Assembly (NCBI RefSeq): GCF_026967935.1
Contig: NZ_JAPVBL010000006.1
Span: 296,051-360,050 of the forward strand
Length of the DNA stretch: 64,000 bases
Direction: 5' to 3'
Origin: Modestobacter sp. VKM Ac-2982
Lineage (GTDB): Bacteria > Actinomycetota > Actinomycetes > Mycobacteriales > Geodermatophilaceae
The notes under the pieces were generated by a model that was not told the origin of the DNA, did no database searches, and saw only the letters and a list, made by a program, of their open reading frames with translations. The translations under genes were made by a program, and so were the position numbers. Each line of letters begins with the position of its first letter. Positions within the stretch are counted from its first letter, which is position 1. Shown here piece after piece: positions 33,570 through 41,494 of the stretch.

Positions 33570-34958
33570 TCATCCGGCGACCCGCGGGACGGCGCGGCCG
33601 ATGTGCATGAACCGGGCGCGACCTGCGCCGTCGTCGCCGAGGAAGGCGAACGGCACGTGCAGGCCGGACTGGGCCTGCACCGGGATGAGCGTGTCCGGGG
33701 CGAAGGAGACCAGCTCGCTGCGCTCGGGCTGCTCGCCCAGGTCCAGGGCCTCGTCCTTGGGGAGCATCTCCAGCCAGATCCGGCCGTCGTCGTCCTGGCT
33801 GACGACCAGGTCGGCGACCCGACTGCTGTACGTGCCGACGTAGCGCGTCGCGTCGACCCGGGGCGGGTCGGCCGGCGGCACCGGCAGCTCCCGCAGCTGC
33901 ACGTCGGCGAGCTCGCGCAGCACGTGCCCGACGACGTCGCGGTACAGCCCGTACGGGTCCCCGCCGTTGGTGAGCAGGACGACGGCGATGCCCCGCTCGG
34001 GCAGCACCCGGAGGAACGAGGCCTGGCCGATGGTGTTGCCGTCGTGGCCGACCACCGGGGTGCCGTGGCCGTCGAACAGCTCCCAGCCGAGCCCCCAGGC
34101 GTCGCCCATCACCCGGATGTCGGGCAGCCGCACCCGGCGCTCCTGCATCGCCGCCACCGTGCCGGCGTCCAGCACCGTCGACCCGTCGGGCGCCTTGCCG
34201 GCCTCCAGGTGCATCCGGGCGAAGGCGAGCAGGTCCCGCGGTCGCATCGCCAGCGTGGAGCCGGCCGGGGCGTTGGACCGGGCCATCGCCCACATCGGTG
34301 CCGGCACCTCCGGGGCGTCCGGCTCGGGGCGCACGTGGCCGACCGCCACCCGGTGCACGATCGCCTCGTAGGGGCTGGCCGCGGCGTGGGTGAGGCCCAG
34401 CGGGGTGAACAGGCGCTCGGCCAGGCACTCGTCGTAGGGCTTGCCGCGCAGCACCTCCACCAGCCGGCCGAGGACGCAGTAGCCGGCGTTGTTGTAGGAG
34501 AACTGCTCACCGGGCGGGAAGAGCTGCGCCAGGTCGCCCAGGCCGGCGACGTAGCGCTCCAGTGCGTCGTCGCCGCGGCCGGTGTCGGTGAAGACGTCAC
34601 CCTCGAACCCGGCGGTGTGGCTGAGCAACTGCTCGACGGTGAGGGTGCGGGCAGCGTCCTCGTCGGCCAGCGTGAAGCCGGGCAGGTGAGCGCTGACCGG
34701 ATCGGTCAGCGAGACCAGACCCTCGTCGACCAGCTGCATCACCAGGGTCGCCGTCCAGACCTTGGTGATCGAGCCGATCTGGAACAGCGCGTCCGGGGTC
34801 GCCGCCACCCCCGTCGCGGTGCTGAGCGACCCGGCGGCGGCGTCGACCACCTCGCCGTCGGCGAGCACTGCCACCCCGGCTGCCGGCACCTCGTGCGCGG
34901 CCAGCAGCGCCGGCAGGTGCTCGCGGATCCAGGCCCCGACCTCGTCCAGCTTCGTCAT
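33570..34958 (-). CDS. S12-family serine hydrolase (D-peptidase/beta-lactamase-like)
   Basis: The 462-residue protein has a class C beta-lactamase/D-aminopeptidase-like domain (about 1-355): SITK (Ser63, Lys66) is the nucleophile and base, FSYNNAG gives the YxN motif, and GHDGNTIGQ occupies the third active-site box. A C-terminal beta domain of about 100 residues follows. No signal peptide is visible, so it is probably cytoplasmic. The domain is related to the S12 half of the fusion at 17724 and to the protein at 35122, but clearly more distant than those two are to each other (YNN instead of YCN). It is divergent from the 35122 gene. Cleavage of D-peptides or esters is inferred from the family and locus. 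Confidence 0.87.
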   Translation of the reverse strand: MTKLDEVGAWIREHLPALLAAHEVPAAGVAVLADGEVVDAAAGSLSTATGVAATPDALFQIGSITKVWTATLVMQLVDEGLVSLTDPVSAHLPGFTLADEDAARTLTVEQLLSHTAGFEGDVFTDTGRGDDALERYVAGLGDLAQLFPPGEQFSYNNAGYCVLGRLVEVLRGKPYDECLAERLFTPLGLTHAAASPYEAIVHRVAVGHVRPEPDAPEVPAPMWAMARSNAPAGSTLAMRPRDLLAFARMHLEAGKAPDGSTVLDAGTVAAMQERRVRLPDIRVMGDAWGLGWELFDGHGTPVVGHDGNTIGQASFLRVLPERGIAVVLLTNGGDPYGLYRDVVGHVLRELADVQLRELPVPPADPPRVDATRYVGTYSSRVADLVVSQDDDGRIWLEMLPKDEALDLGEQPERSELVSFAPDTLIPVQAQSGLHVPFAFLGDDGAGRARFMHIGRAVPRVAG

Positions 34959-35023
34959 GCCGGCACGGTAGGAGTGCGCCGCGGCCGGTGGTTGGTGGCC
35001 GCGACCAGGCCTGGACCAGCGCG

Positions 35024-35041
35024 TTCGTGCGGCCACACGAA
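35024..35041. promoter_or_regulatory. 18-bp palindrome, site 4 of the shared operator
   Basis: TTCGT-GCGGCCAC-ACGAA with 6-bp arms (TTCGTG/CACGAA) lies between the two divergent serine hydrolase genes, 66 bases from one start and 80 from the other. It shares arms and spacing with sites 1-3. Confidence 0.68.
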
Positions 35042-35121
35042 GAGACCCCGGTGGCCGGGGCGGGAGGCTGCGCCCATGGGCCGGACGTGACGGCCCGGGG
35101 CCCGATCGGACGGAGCAGCAC

Positions 35122-36525
35122 GTGACGACGACGACCGCACGACCTGAGATCGACCAGGAGCACTGGCAGCAGCGGCTCGAGGAGCTGGCTGCCAAGCACC
35201 AGGTACCCGGCGCCAGCCTCGCCGTCCTGCGGCTGGGACCCGACGGCGACGAGCTCGTGGAGGCCGCCACCGGCGTGCTGAACAGGTCGACCGGCGTCGA
35301 GGTCACCACCGACTCGGTCTTCCAGATCGGCTCGATCACCAAGGTGTGGACCGTCACCCTGGTCATGCAGCTGGTCGACGAGGGGAAGCTGGACCTGGAC
35401 GCCCCGCTGGTCGAGGTCCTGCCCGACCTGCAGCTGGGCGACCCCGAGGTCACCCGCCAGGTCACCATGCGGCACCTGCTCAACCACACCAGCGGCATCG
35501 ACGGCGACGTCTTCACCGACACCGGCCGCGGCGACGACGTGCTGGAGCGCTACGTCGCCGCACTGGCCGACGTGGCGCAGAACCACCCGCTGGGCGCCAC
35601 CTTCTCCTACTGCAACTCCGGGTTCACGCTGGCCGGCCGGGTGGTCGAGGTGCTCACCGGCCAGACCTGGGACGCCGCCCTGCGCGAGCGGGTGATCGAG
35701 CCGCTCGGGCTCACCCACACCTCCACGCTGCCGGAGGAGGCGATCCGGCACCGCGTGGCCGTCGGGCACATCACCCCCGACCCGGAGCAGGAGCCACAGG
35801 TGGCCCCGGTCTGGATGCTGCCCCGCTCGCTCGGCCCCGCCGGCCTCGTCAACGCCACGGCCCGCGACGTCACCGCCTTCGCCCGGATGCACCTGTCGGA
35901 GGGCCGGGCGACCGACGGCACCGCCGTGCTGTCGCCGGAGTCGACCGCCGCCATGCAGGCGCACTCCACCGACCTGCCCGACCGGTGGTCCCTCGGCGAC
36001 TCCTGGGGCCTGGGCTGGATCCGGTTCGACTGGCAGGGTCAGCGGCTCTACGGCCACGACGGGACGACGTTCGGCCAGAACGCGTTCCTGCGGGTGCTGC
36101 CGGGCGCGGGGCTGGCGGTGGCCCTGCTGACCAACGGCGGCCAGCCCCGCGACCTCTTCCAGGACCTGTACAGCGAGGTGTTCGACGAGCTGGCCGGCGT
36201 GCGGGTCGCCGAGCAGCTGGAGCCACCGGCCGAGGCACCCGAGGTGGAGCTGACCCGCTACGTGGGCACCTACGAGCGCAGCTCGATCACCACCGAGGTG
36301 TTCGAGCGGGACGGCGGTCTGGTCATGCGGGTGATCCCCACCGGCCGCATCGCCGAGGAGTCGGGAGCGACCGTGGAGGAGATGGAGCTGCACCCGGTGG
36401 AGCAGGGGGTGTTCGCCACCCGGGCGCCGGAGTCCGAGACGTGGATGGCGGTCGTGTTCTACGCCCTGCCGAACGGCGCCGAGTACCTGCACTACGGGGT
36501 ACGGGCGAACCCGCGGAAGGCCTGA
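35122..36525 (+). CDS. S12-family serine hydrolase, paralogue of the fusion's C-terminal half
   Basis: The 467-residue cytoplasmic-looking protein has a class C beta-lactamase-like domain (about 10-365) with SITK (Ser71, Lys74), FSYCNSG and GHDGTTFGQ, and a C-terminal beta domain (about 365-467; RYVGTYERSSITTEVFERDGG). It aligns along its whole length with residues about 655-1113 of the fusion at 17724, and one 140-base stretch (35563-35702) is identical to 20091-20230. GTG start. The stop overlaps the amidohydrolase ATG by one base (TGATG), so the two are translationally coupled: likely a D-aminopeptidase feeding a D-amino acid deacylase. Function is inferred. Confidence 0.88.
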   Translation: MTTTTARPEIDQEHWQQRLEELAAKHQVPGASLAVLRLGPDGDELVEAATGVLNRSTGVEVTTDSVFQIGSITKVWTVTLVMQLVDEGKLDLDAPLVEVLPDLQLGDPEVTRQVTMRHLLNHTSGIDGDVFTDTGRGDDVLERYVAALADVAQNHPLGATFSYCNSGFTLAGRVVEVLTGQTWDAALRERVIEPLGLTHTSTLPEEAIRHRVAVGHITPDPEQEPQVAPVWMLPRSLGPAGLVNATARDVTAFARMHLSEGRATDGTAVLSPESTAAMQAHSTDLPDRWSLGDSWGLGWIRFDWQGQRLYGHDGTTFGQNAFLRVLPGAGLAVALLTNGGQPRDLFQDLYSEVFDELAGVRVAEQLEPPAEAPEVELTRYVGTYERSSITTEVFERDGGLVMRVIPTGRIAEESGATVEEMELHPVEQGVFATRAPESETWMAVVFYALPNGAEYLHYGVRANPRKA

Positions 36526-38036
36526 TGCCGACACCGGTGGCCGACCTGGTGCTGACCGGGGCCCGGGTCATCGACCCGGAGACCGGCCTGGACGGGGTGC
36601 GGGCGGTGGGGGTCACCGGGGGCACGATCACGCACGTCGCCGAGGTCGCGCCGCCGGCCCGGCAGGTCTGGGACGTGACCGGGACGGTGCTGGCGCCGGG
36701 CTTCGTCGACCTGCACAGCCACGCGCAGAGCATCACCGGGCTGCGGCTGCAGGCGCTGGACGGCGTGACCACCGCGCTGGAGCTGGAGGCCGGGGTGCTC
36801 CCGGTCGCCGGCGCGTACGCCCGGGCGGAGTCCGAGGGCCGGCCGGTGAACTTCGGGTTCTCCGCCTCCTGGACCGACGCCCGGATGCACGTGCTCGACG
36901 GCGTGCCGCTGGACGCCGACGGCTCGCTGGACCTCTTCGCCACCCACCAGTCGCTGCCGAACTGGCGGGGGCCGGCGAGCGACCGGGACGTCGGCCGCGT
37001 CCTGGAGCTGCTGGCCGACGGCGTCGGTGCGGGGGCGCTGGGCATCGGGGTGCTGGTCGGCTACGCCCCGGACAGCGGCCGGGCCGAGTACTTCCGGCTG
37101 GCCGGCCTCGCCGCCCGGCTGGGCGTGCCGACCTTCACCCACACCCGGTTCATCTCCACCGCCGAGCCCGGCACCTCGCTGGAGGGCGCCCTGGAGGTGA
37201 TCGCCGCCGCGGCCGGCACCGGCGCGCACATGCACATGTGCCACGTGAACAGCACCTCGACCCGGATGATCGACGAGGTCGCCGGCGCGATCGACACCGC
37301 CCGCGGCCGCGGGGTCCGGGTCAGCACCGAGGCCTATCCCTACGGCGCCGGCGCCACGGTCATCGGCGCCGCGTTCCTCGCCCCTGAGCTGCTGCACCGG
37401 ATGGGGATCGGCCCCCGGCAGCTGACCTACCTGCCGACCGGGGAGCGGGTGGCCGACGACCGCCGGCTGGCCCAGCTGCGGGCGACCGACCCGGGCGGCG
37501 GCGTGGTGGTGCACTTCCTCGACGAGGACGACCCGGCCGACCTCGCCGTCCTCGAGCGGTCGTTCACCCTCGCCGACACCGCGATCGCCACCGACGCGAT
37601 GCCCCTGGTCGCCACCGACGCGATGCCCCTCGTCGGGCCGCGGGGCGCCCCGGCCCCGGACGCCTGGCCGCCCCGGTCGGACCTCGTCACCCACCCCCGC
37701 TCGGCCGGGTCCTACGCGCGCACGCTGCGCTGGCTGGTGCGGGAACGGGGCCTGCTCACCATGACCGAGGCGCTGCGCCGCTCGTCGCTGCTGCCGGCGC
37801 AGATCCTGGAGGGCGCAGTCCCGGCGATGCGGCGCAAGGGTCGGGTGCAGGTCGGCGCCGACGCCGACCTGGTGGTGTTCGACCCCGACACGGTCACCGA
37901 CCACGCGACGTACACCCGGGTCGCGCCGTCCAGCGGCTTCCGGCACGTGCTGGTCGGCGGGACGCCGGTGGTCCGCGACGGGGAGCTGCGCACCGACGTG
38001 CTGCCCGGCCGCGCGGTGCGCTCGGGTGCGGCCTGA
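36525..38036 (+). CDS. amidohydrolase, N-acyl-D-amino-acid deacylase-like
   Basis: The 503-residue amidohydrolase-superfamily protein starts LVLTGARVIDPETG and has the metal motif GFVDLHSHAQ, later histidines in HMHMCHVNST and FLDEDD, and ATDAMPLV where the catalytic Asp of the family is expected. The C terminus carries the KGRVQVGADADLVVFDP...GGTPVVRDGEL segment typical of D-aminoacylases and dihydroorotase-like enzymes. D-aminoacylases release D-amino acids from N-acyl derivatives. An eight-codon block (37587-37610) is repeated directly at 37611-37634, giving TDAMPLVATDAMPLV. It is coupled to the serine hydrolase upstream. Confidence 0.83.
   Translation: MPTPVADLVLTGARVIDPETGLDGVRAVGVTGGTITHVAEVAPPARQVWDVTGTVLAPGFVDLHSHAQSITGLRLQALDGVTTALELEAGVLPVAGAYARAESEGRPVNFGFSASWTDARMHVLDGVPLDADGSLDLFATHQSLPNWRGPASDRDVGRVLELLADGVGAGALGIGVLVGYAPDSGRAEYFRLAGLAARLGVPTFTHTRFISTAEPGTSLEGALEVIAAAAGTGAHMHMCHVNSTSTRMIDEVAGAIDTARGRGVRVSTEAYPYGAGATVIGAAFLAPELLHRMGIGPRQLTYLPTGERVADDRRLAQLRATDPGGGVVVHFLDEDDPADLAVLERSFTLADTAIATDAMPLVATDAMPLVGPRGAPAPDAWPPRSDLVTHPRSAGSYARTLRWLVRERGLLTMTEALRRSSLLPAQILEGAVPAMRRKGRVQVGADADLVVFDPDTVTDHATYTRVAPSSGFRHVLVGGTPVVRDGELRTDVLPGRAVRSGAA
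37587..37634 (+). repeat. 24-bp in-frame tandem duplication inside the amidohydrolase gene
   Basis: Two consecutive 24-base units (37587-37610 and 37611-37634) differ at one position. They encode ATDAMPLV twice, at the expected position of the catalytic Asp. Confidence 0.9.
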
Positions 38037-38115
38037 CCGGTCCGGCCGGTCACGGAACGGCCGCGATGGAGCCCGGCACCGGCTGACCGGGCCCGTGGAC
38101 GGGTAGGGCTGCCCG

Positions 38116-38739
38116 GTGACCCGCATCCGCGGCGCGCTCGTCGCCGTCGTCCTGACCGTGCTGTTCGGCACCACCGGCTGCGTCGTCTCCTCCTCCTCGT
38201 CCGGGTCCGACTCCCCGGTCGCCTCCTCCCCGGCACCGCAGTCGGCGCCGGCTGGAGACCCGGAGGCGCCGGCCGAGGAGCAGGTGGCCCGCGCGATCTT
38301 CGACCGGGTGAACGCCGAGCGGGAGACCCGCGGGCTGGAGCCCGTGGCCTGGAACGACGCCCTGGCCACGGTCGCCCGCGACTGGAGCACCGAGATGGCC
38401 GACACCGGGGAGTTCCAGCACCAGGACGTCCAGGCGGTGCTCCAGGAGGACGAGCTGGTCGGGTTCCGCGGGGTGGGCGAGAACATCTTCCAGTCGACCG
38501 GCCCGGTGCCCGCCGGGACGATCCACTCCGGCTGGATGCGCTCGGATGGCCACCGGGCCAACGTCCTCAACCCCGGCTGGGACCGGCTCGGGGTCGGCGT
38601 CGTCTGCGCCCCCGACGGCTCGGTGTGGGCGACCCAGATCTTCGGCCGGACGGCGGGTTCGGACCAGCCTGCGGTCGCCAGCACGACCCCGCCGGCCGAG
38701 CCGATCGCCCGCCCGGACGACGACGGACCGACCTGCTGA
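38116..38739 (+). CDS. CAP/SCP-domain lipoprotein
   Basis: The 207-residue secreted protein has a signal peptide with lipobox-like FGTTGCVV (Cys near residue 22), a Ser/Pro/Ala-rich linker to about 55, and a CAP domain (about 55-180) with the landmarks ARAIFDRVNAERETRGLEPVAWN, GENIFQS and SGWMRSDGHRANVLNPGWDRLGVGV. Bacterial CAP proteins are extracellular and of mostly unknown function; the group is found widely in actinobacteria. The GTG start is preceded by GGTAGGG. It stands alone, 79 bases after the amidohydrolase gene. Confidence 0.88.
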   Translation: MTRIRGALVAVVLTVLFGTTGCVVSSSSSGSDSPVASSPAPQSAPAGDPEAPAEEQVARAIFDRVNAERETRGLEPVAWNDALATVARDWSTEMADTGEFQHQDVQAVLQEDELVGFRGVGENIFQSTGPVPAGTIHSGWMRSDGHRANVLNPGWDRLGVGVVCAPDGSVWATQIFGRTAGSDQPAVASTTPPAEPIARPDDDGPTC

Positions 38740-39058
38740 CCCCGCCGCTGCCCGGGCCGGGATTGACCAGGCTCCCCGCTCGGGTACGTCACACCCCGAT
38801 GACCCAGCCCGCCCTCCACCGCCTGCCCAGGGCCGTCCGATCGACGTCCGAGTCCGGCGACGGTGGACCGGTCACCTGCCCGGTGCCAGGCGCAGCCGGA
38901 CACCGGGCAGGCTGGACCTGCGTCTCGGCTGGGATCGTGTCCCCTGCCGGGTCCCGCCGTGCTGCCGGTCGGGTACCGGTCGGCGCCGCGCCGGGCACCG
39001 CACCGGCCGCGAACGGAAGGGACGTGATCGTGCTGAGCACGGGACGCAGGAGCGCACG
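38740..39058. other. intergenic region without a convincing gene
   Basis: This 319-base stretch holds no ORF that I trust. An 87-codon frame from an ATG at 38799 runs into the next gene's start and encodes Arg/Gly/Pro-rich sequence with no recognisable feature. The region probably carries the promoter and leader of the AI-2E-type gene; no clear -35/-10 pair stands out. Confidence 0.5.
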
Positions 39059-40354
39059 ATGAGCCGCCGGACCAGGACCGTCGTCGGTCGGACCCCGCCA
39101 CCGGCTGCCGGCCGAGAGGGCGGCGTCTCAGCGGTCGCCGGTGCAACCGACACCCGGCCGGTCCCCGAACCGCCGCCCACCGCCGCTACGGCCCCCGCCC
39201 CGCGTCCCGACGCACCGGTCGCGCCGGCTGTGATCGCCACGCCTGCCCAGGCACCGGGCCCGGCGTGGGCGAACGCCGTGCCGGGCTGGGCGTTGCGGGT
39301 GATGGCCGTGAGCGGGGCCACGCTGGCGGCGGCGGCCGTCGTCTGGCTGGGCTTCTGGCTGCTCTTCCGGCTGCCGATGCTCACCTTCGCCATCGCCGTC
39401 GCGGTGCTGCTGACCGCGCTGAGCGCGCCGGTCGCCGGACGACTGCGCCGGGCCGGCGCCCCGGCTGCGCTGTCGGCGCTGGCAGCCGTGCTGCTGCTGC
39501 TCGGTGTCCTGGCCGGCATCGGCTTCCTGATCGGCTTCCGGGCCGTCGCCACGCTGCAGGACCTGACCCGGCCGCTCGCCGCCGGCATCGACCGGATCCG
39601 GGTGTGGTTGATCGAAGGGCCCCTGCAGCTGAACGCACAGCAGGTCGCCGAGGTCCGCAACGACATCGTCACCCGGCTCTACGAGGCCACGCCGAGCCCC
39701 GGCGCCGGCGCACAGCTCGGCCTGGTCGCGCTGGGGGGTGTGGTCCTGATCGTCTTCCTGGTGTTCTTCCTGCTCAAGGACGGCGCCCGGATGTGGGCCT
39801 GGGCGCTGGACCGGGTGCCCGACCGCATGCGGGCTCGGGTCGACGGTGCCGGGCTCGCGGCCTGGGACACGCTGGCCGGCTACGTCCACGGGGTGATCAT
39901 CGTGGCACTGATCGACGCCGTCGGGATCGGTCTGGCCCTGCTGCTGCTGGGTGTGCCGTTGTGGCTGTCGCTGACGTTGCTGACCTTCATCGGCGCGTTC
40001 GTCCCGATCGTGGGCGCGACCGTCAGCGGTGCGGTGGCCGTGCTGGTCACGCTCGTCACCAACGGGGTGACCGACGCGGTGATCGTGCTGGTCGTCGTGC
40101 TGGTGGTCCAGCAGGTCGAGGGAAACGTCCTGCAGCCGCTGATCATGGGCCGGGCGGTCCGGCTGCACCCGATCGTCATCCTGCTGGGGGTCACCGCCGG
40201 CGGCCTGATCGCCGGCATCCCCGGCGCCCTGCTGGCGGTCCCGATGCTGGCGGTGACCTACCGCGTGGTGGAGCACCTGCGGACCCATCCGGCACCCGCC
40301 TCGGACCTCGAGGGGGGCGCCCACCCGCTGCCGGTCAGCACTCCCCCGGGCTGA
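39059..40354 (+). CDS. AI-2E family transporter (PerM type)
   Basis: The 431-residue membrane protein has a disordered, Ala/Pro-rich N-terminal tail (about 1-75) and then eight predicted helices, with the family landmarks LVFFLLKDGARMW, LAGYVHGVIIVALIDAVGIGLALLLLGVPL, FIGAFVPIVGATVSGAVAVLV and EGNVLQPLIMGRAVRLHPIVI. The family exports small molecules (the autoinducer-2 exporter TqsA is the best known; others are Na+/H+ exchangers), so the substrate is unknown. It is convergent with the lipoprotein gene with only 19 bases between stops, and no terminator fits there. Confidence 0.88.
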   Translation: MSRRTRTVVGRTPPPAAGREGGVSAVAGATDTRPVPEPPPTAATAPAPRPDAPVAPAVIATPAQAPGPAWANAVPGWALRVMAVSGATLAAAAVVWLGFWLLFRLPMLTFAIAVAVLLTALSAPVAGRLRRAGAPAALSALAAVLLLLGVLAGIGFLIGFRAVATLQDLTRPLAAGIDRIRVWLIEGPLQLNAQQVAEVRNDIVTRLYEATPSPGAGAQLGLVALGGVVLIVFLVFFLLKDGARMWAWALDRVPDRMRARVDGAGLAAWDTLAGYVHGVIIVALIDAVGIGLALLLLGVPLWLSLTLLTFIGAFVPIVGATVSGAVAVLVTLVTNGVTDAVIVLVVVLVVQQVEGNVLQPLIMGRAVRLHPIVILLGVTAGGLIAGIPGALLAVPMLAVTYRVVEHLRTHPAPASDLEGGAHPLPVSTPPG

Positions 40355-40373
40355 CCCTGCCGCGAGGCCGCCC

Positions 40374-40994
40374 TCAGTCGACGGCCGCCCCGTCGAGCGG
40401 CTCGACCTGGTCGGCGGCGATGGCGATCTGCCCGTCCTCCCCGGCGAAGAAGGCCTCCGGGTCGTCGAAGATCACCGTCGGGGCGATCCCGAACTCGCGC
40501 TCGAAGGTCTCCCGGTCCACCGCCGTCGCCGTCCCGGAGACCCGGACGACGTCCTGGACCTGCAACGGTTGCACCGGGGTCGCCGACACCACCGCGACGG
40601 CCCGCCCGGAGCCGGTCGAGACGCGGAACGCGGTCCCGATGTCGGTGGTGGCGATCAGGCCGACGACCTCGGCCCGGACGGACACGTCCTCGCCCTCGGT
40701 GAACTGCGGAGTCGCCTCCGCGGGCGGTGAGGTCTCCGGGGCCGGAGCCCCGGGATCGGCGGTCGGTTCGGTCGCGCCGTCGGCCTCCAGCGCCTCGACC
40801 CGCCGCTCCAGCGCACTCACCTCGTCCCGCACGTCCTCGAGCTCCTCGGCCGTGACCTCTGGCTGCGGTTGATCGGGGTCCTGCCCGCAGCCGACGAGCG
40901 CTGCCGAGGCGAGGAGCACCACGCCGAGTGGGAGGGCGCGACGCCGCCAGCCGGGAACGGGCCCGCTCGGCAGGCGACGGGGGTATCTGGTCAT
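40374..40994 (-). CDS. hypothetical lipoprotein with coiled-coil and OB-like domain
   Basis: The 206-residue lipoprotein has a basic N terminus and a signal peptide ending LASAALVGCGQ (Cys near residue 36). A coiled coil of about 25 residues (EELEDVRDEVSALERRVEALEAD) follows, then a Pro/Ala-rich linker and a C-terminal beta-rich domain (about 105-206) with VVGLIATTDIGTAFRVSTGSGRAVAVV, which resembles an OB fold. AGAGGAG precedes the ATG. It is encoded next to the TIGR02588 gene in the same direction, about 75 bases apart, and may belong to the same transcription unit. Function is unknown. Confidence 0.8.
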   Translation of the reverse strand: MTRYPRRLPSGPVPGWRRRALPLGVVLLASAALVGCGQDPDQPQPEVTAEELEDVRDEVSALERRVEALEADGATEPTADPGAPAPETSPPAEATPQFTEGEDVSVRAEVVGLIATTDIGTAFRVSTGSGRAVAVVSATPVQPLQVQDVVRVSGTATAVDRETFEREFGIAPTVIFDDPEAFFAGEDGQIAIAADQVEPLDGAAVD

Positions 40995-41070
40995 CTCACT
41001 CCTCTGCTCGCCGGTGGCCGCCCGGGCCCGGGGGCATGGGGCTGGTCGCCGTCGCCGTCGCCCTACCCGG

Positions 41071-41487
41071 TCAGGGCAGCGTGTAGGCCGCCGGACGGAT
41101 CTCCAGCCTGCCGTCCGTGGGATCCGCGGAGAACAGCAGGGCCCCCGACTGCAGGCTGCCCGGGGCGAGGTAGGAGAACGTGGCGGTCGCCTGCTGGACC
41201 TCGCTGCCGTCACGGGAGAGCACCCCGGTCACCTCGACCTGCTCGGCGGTCTGGCCGCCCTCGTTGACCACCTCGACGGGCACCGCCCAGCCGCCCTCGA
41301 CCTGCTGCGCCTCCGTCACCGTGACCGACAGCTGGGGACCCCCGTCGCGCACGACGACGGCCTGGTGGGCGAGGAAGGCGAGCACCAGGAGGACCACCAC
41401 GGCCCCGAGGGCGCCGAGCAGGTACTCGCCGCGGCTCGTGTCGCCGTCGGGGGTGCCGGTCTCGTCCTGGTCGTCGGCGTCGCTCAC
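41071..41487 (-). CDS. TIGR02588-family membrane-anchored protein
   Basis: The 138-residue protein has an acidic N-terminal tail, one membrane helix (about 22-45, LLGALGAVVVLLVLAFLAHQAVV) and an extracytoplasmic beta-sandwich-like domain (VPVEVVNEGGQTAEQVEVTGVL). This is the pattern of TIGR02588 proteins, which are found next to TIGR02587 membrane proteins, as here (7 bases apart). The beta domain resembles a small cell-surface or copper-binding-like fold, but no ligand residues are obvious. Function is unknown. Confidence 0.8.
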   Translation of the reverse strand: MSDADDQDETGTPDGDTSRGEYLLGALGAVVVLLVLAFLAHQAVVVRDGGPQLSVTVTEAQQVEGGWAVPVEVVNEGGQTAEQVEVTGVLSRDGSEVQQATATFSYLAPGSLQSGALLFSADPTDGRLEIRPAAYTLP

Positions 41488-41494
41488 GTCGTCC

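Noticed and set aside
38799-39062. 87-codon plus-strand frame before the AI-2E-type gene
   Set aside because: It overlaps the next start codon, has no ribosome-binding site and no recognisable sequence feature.
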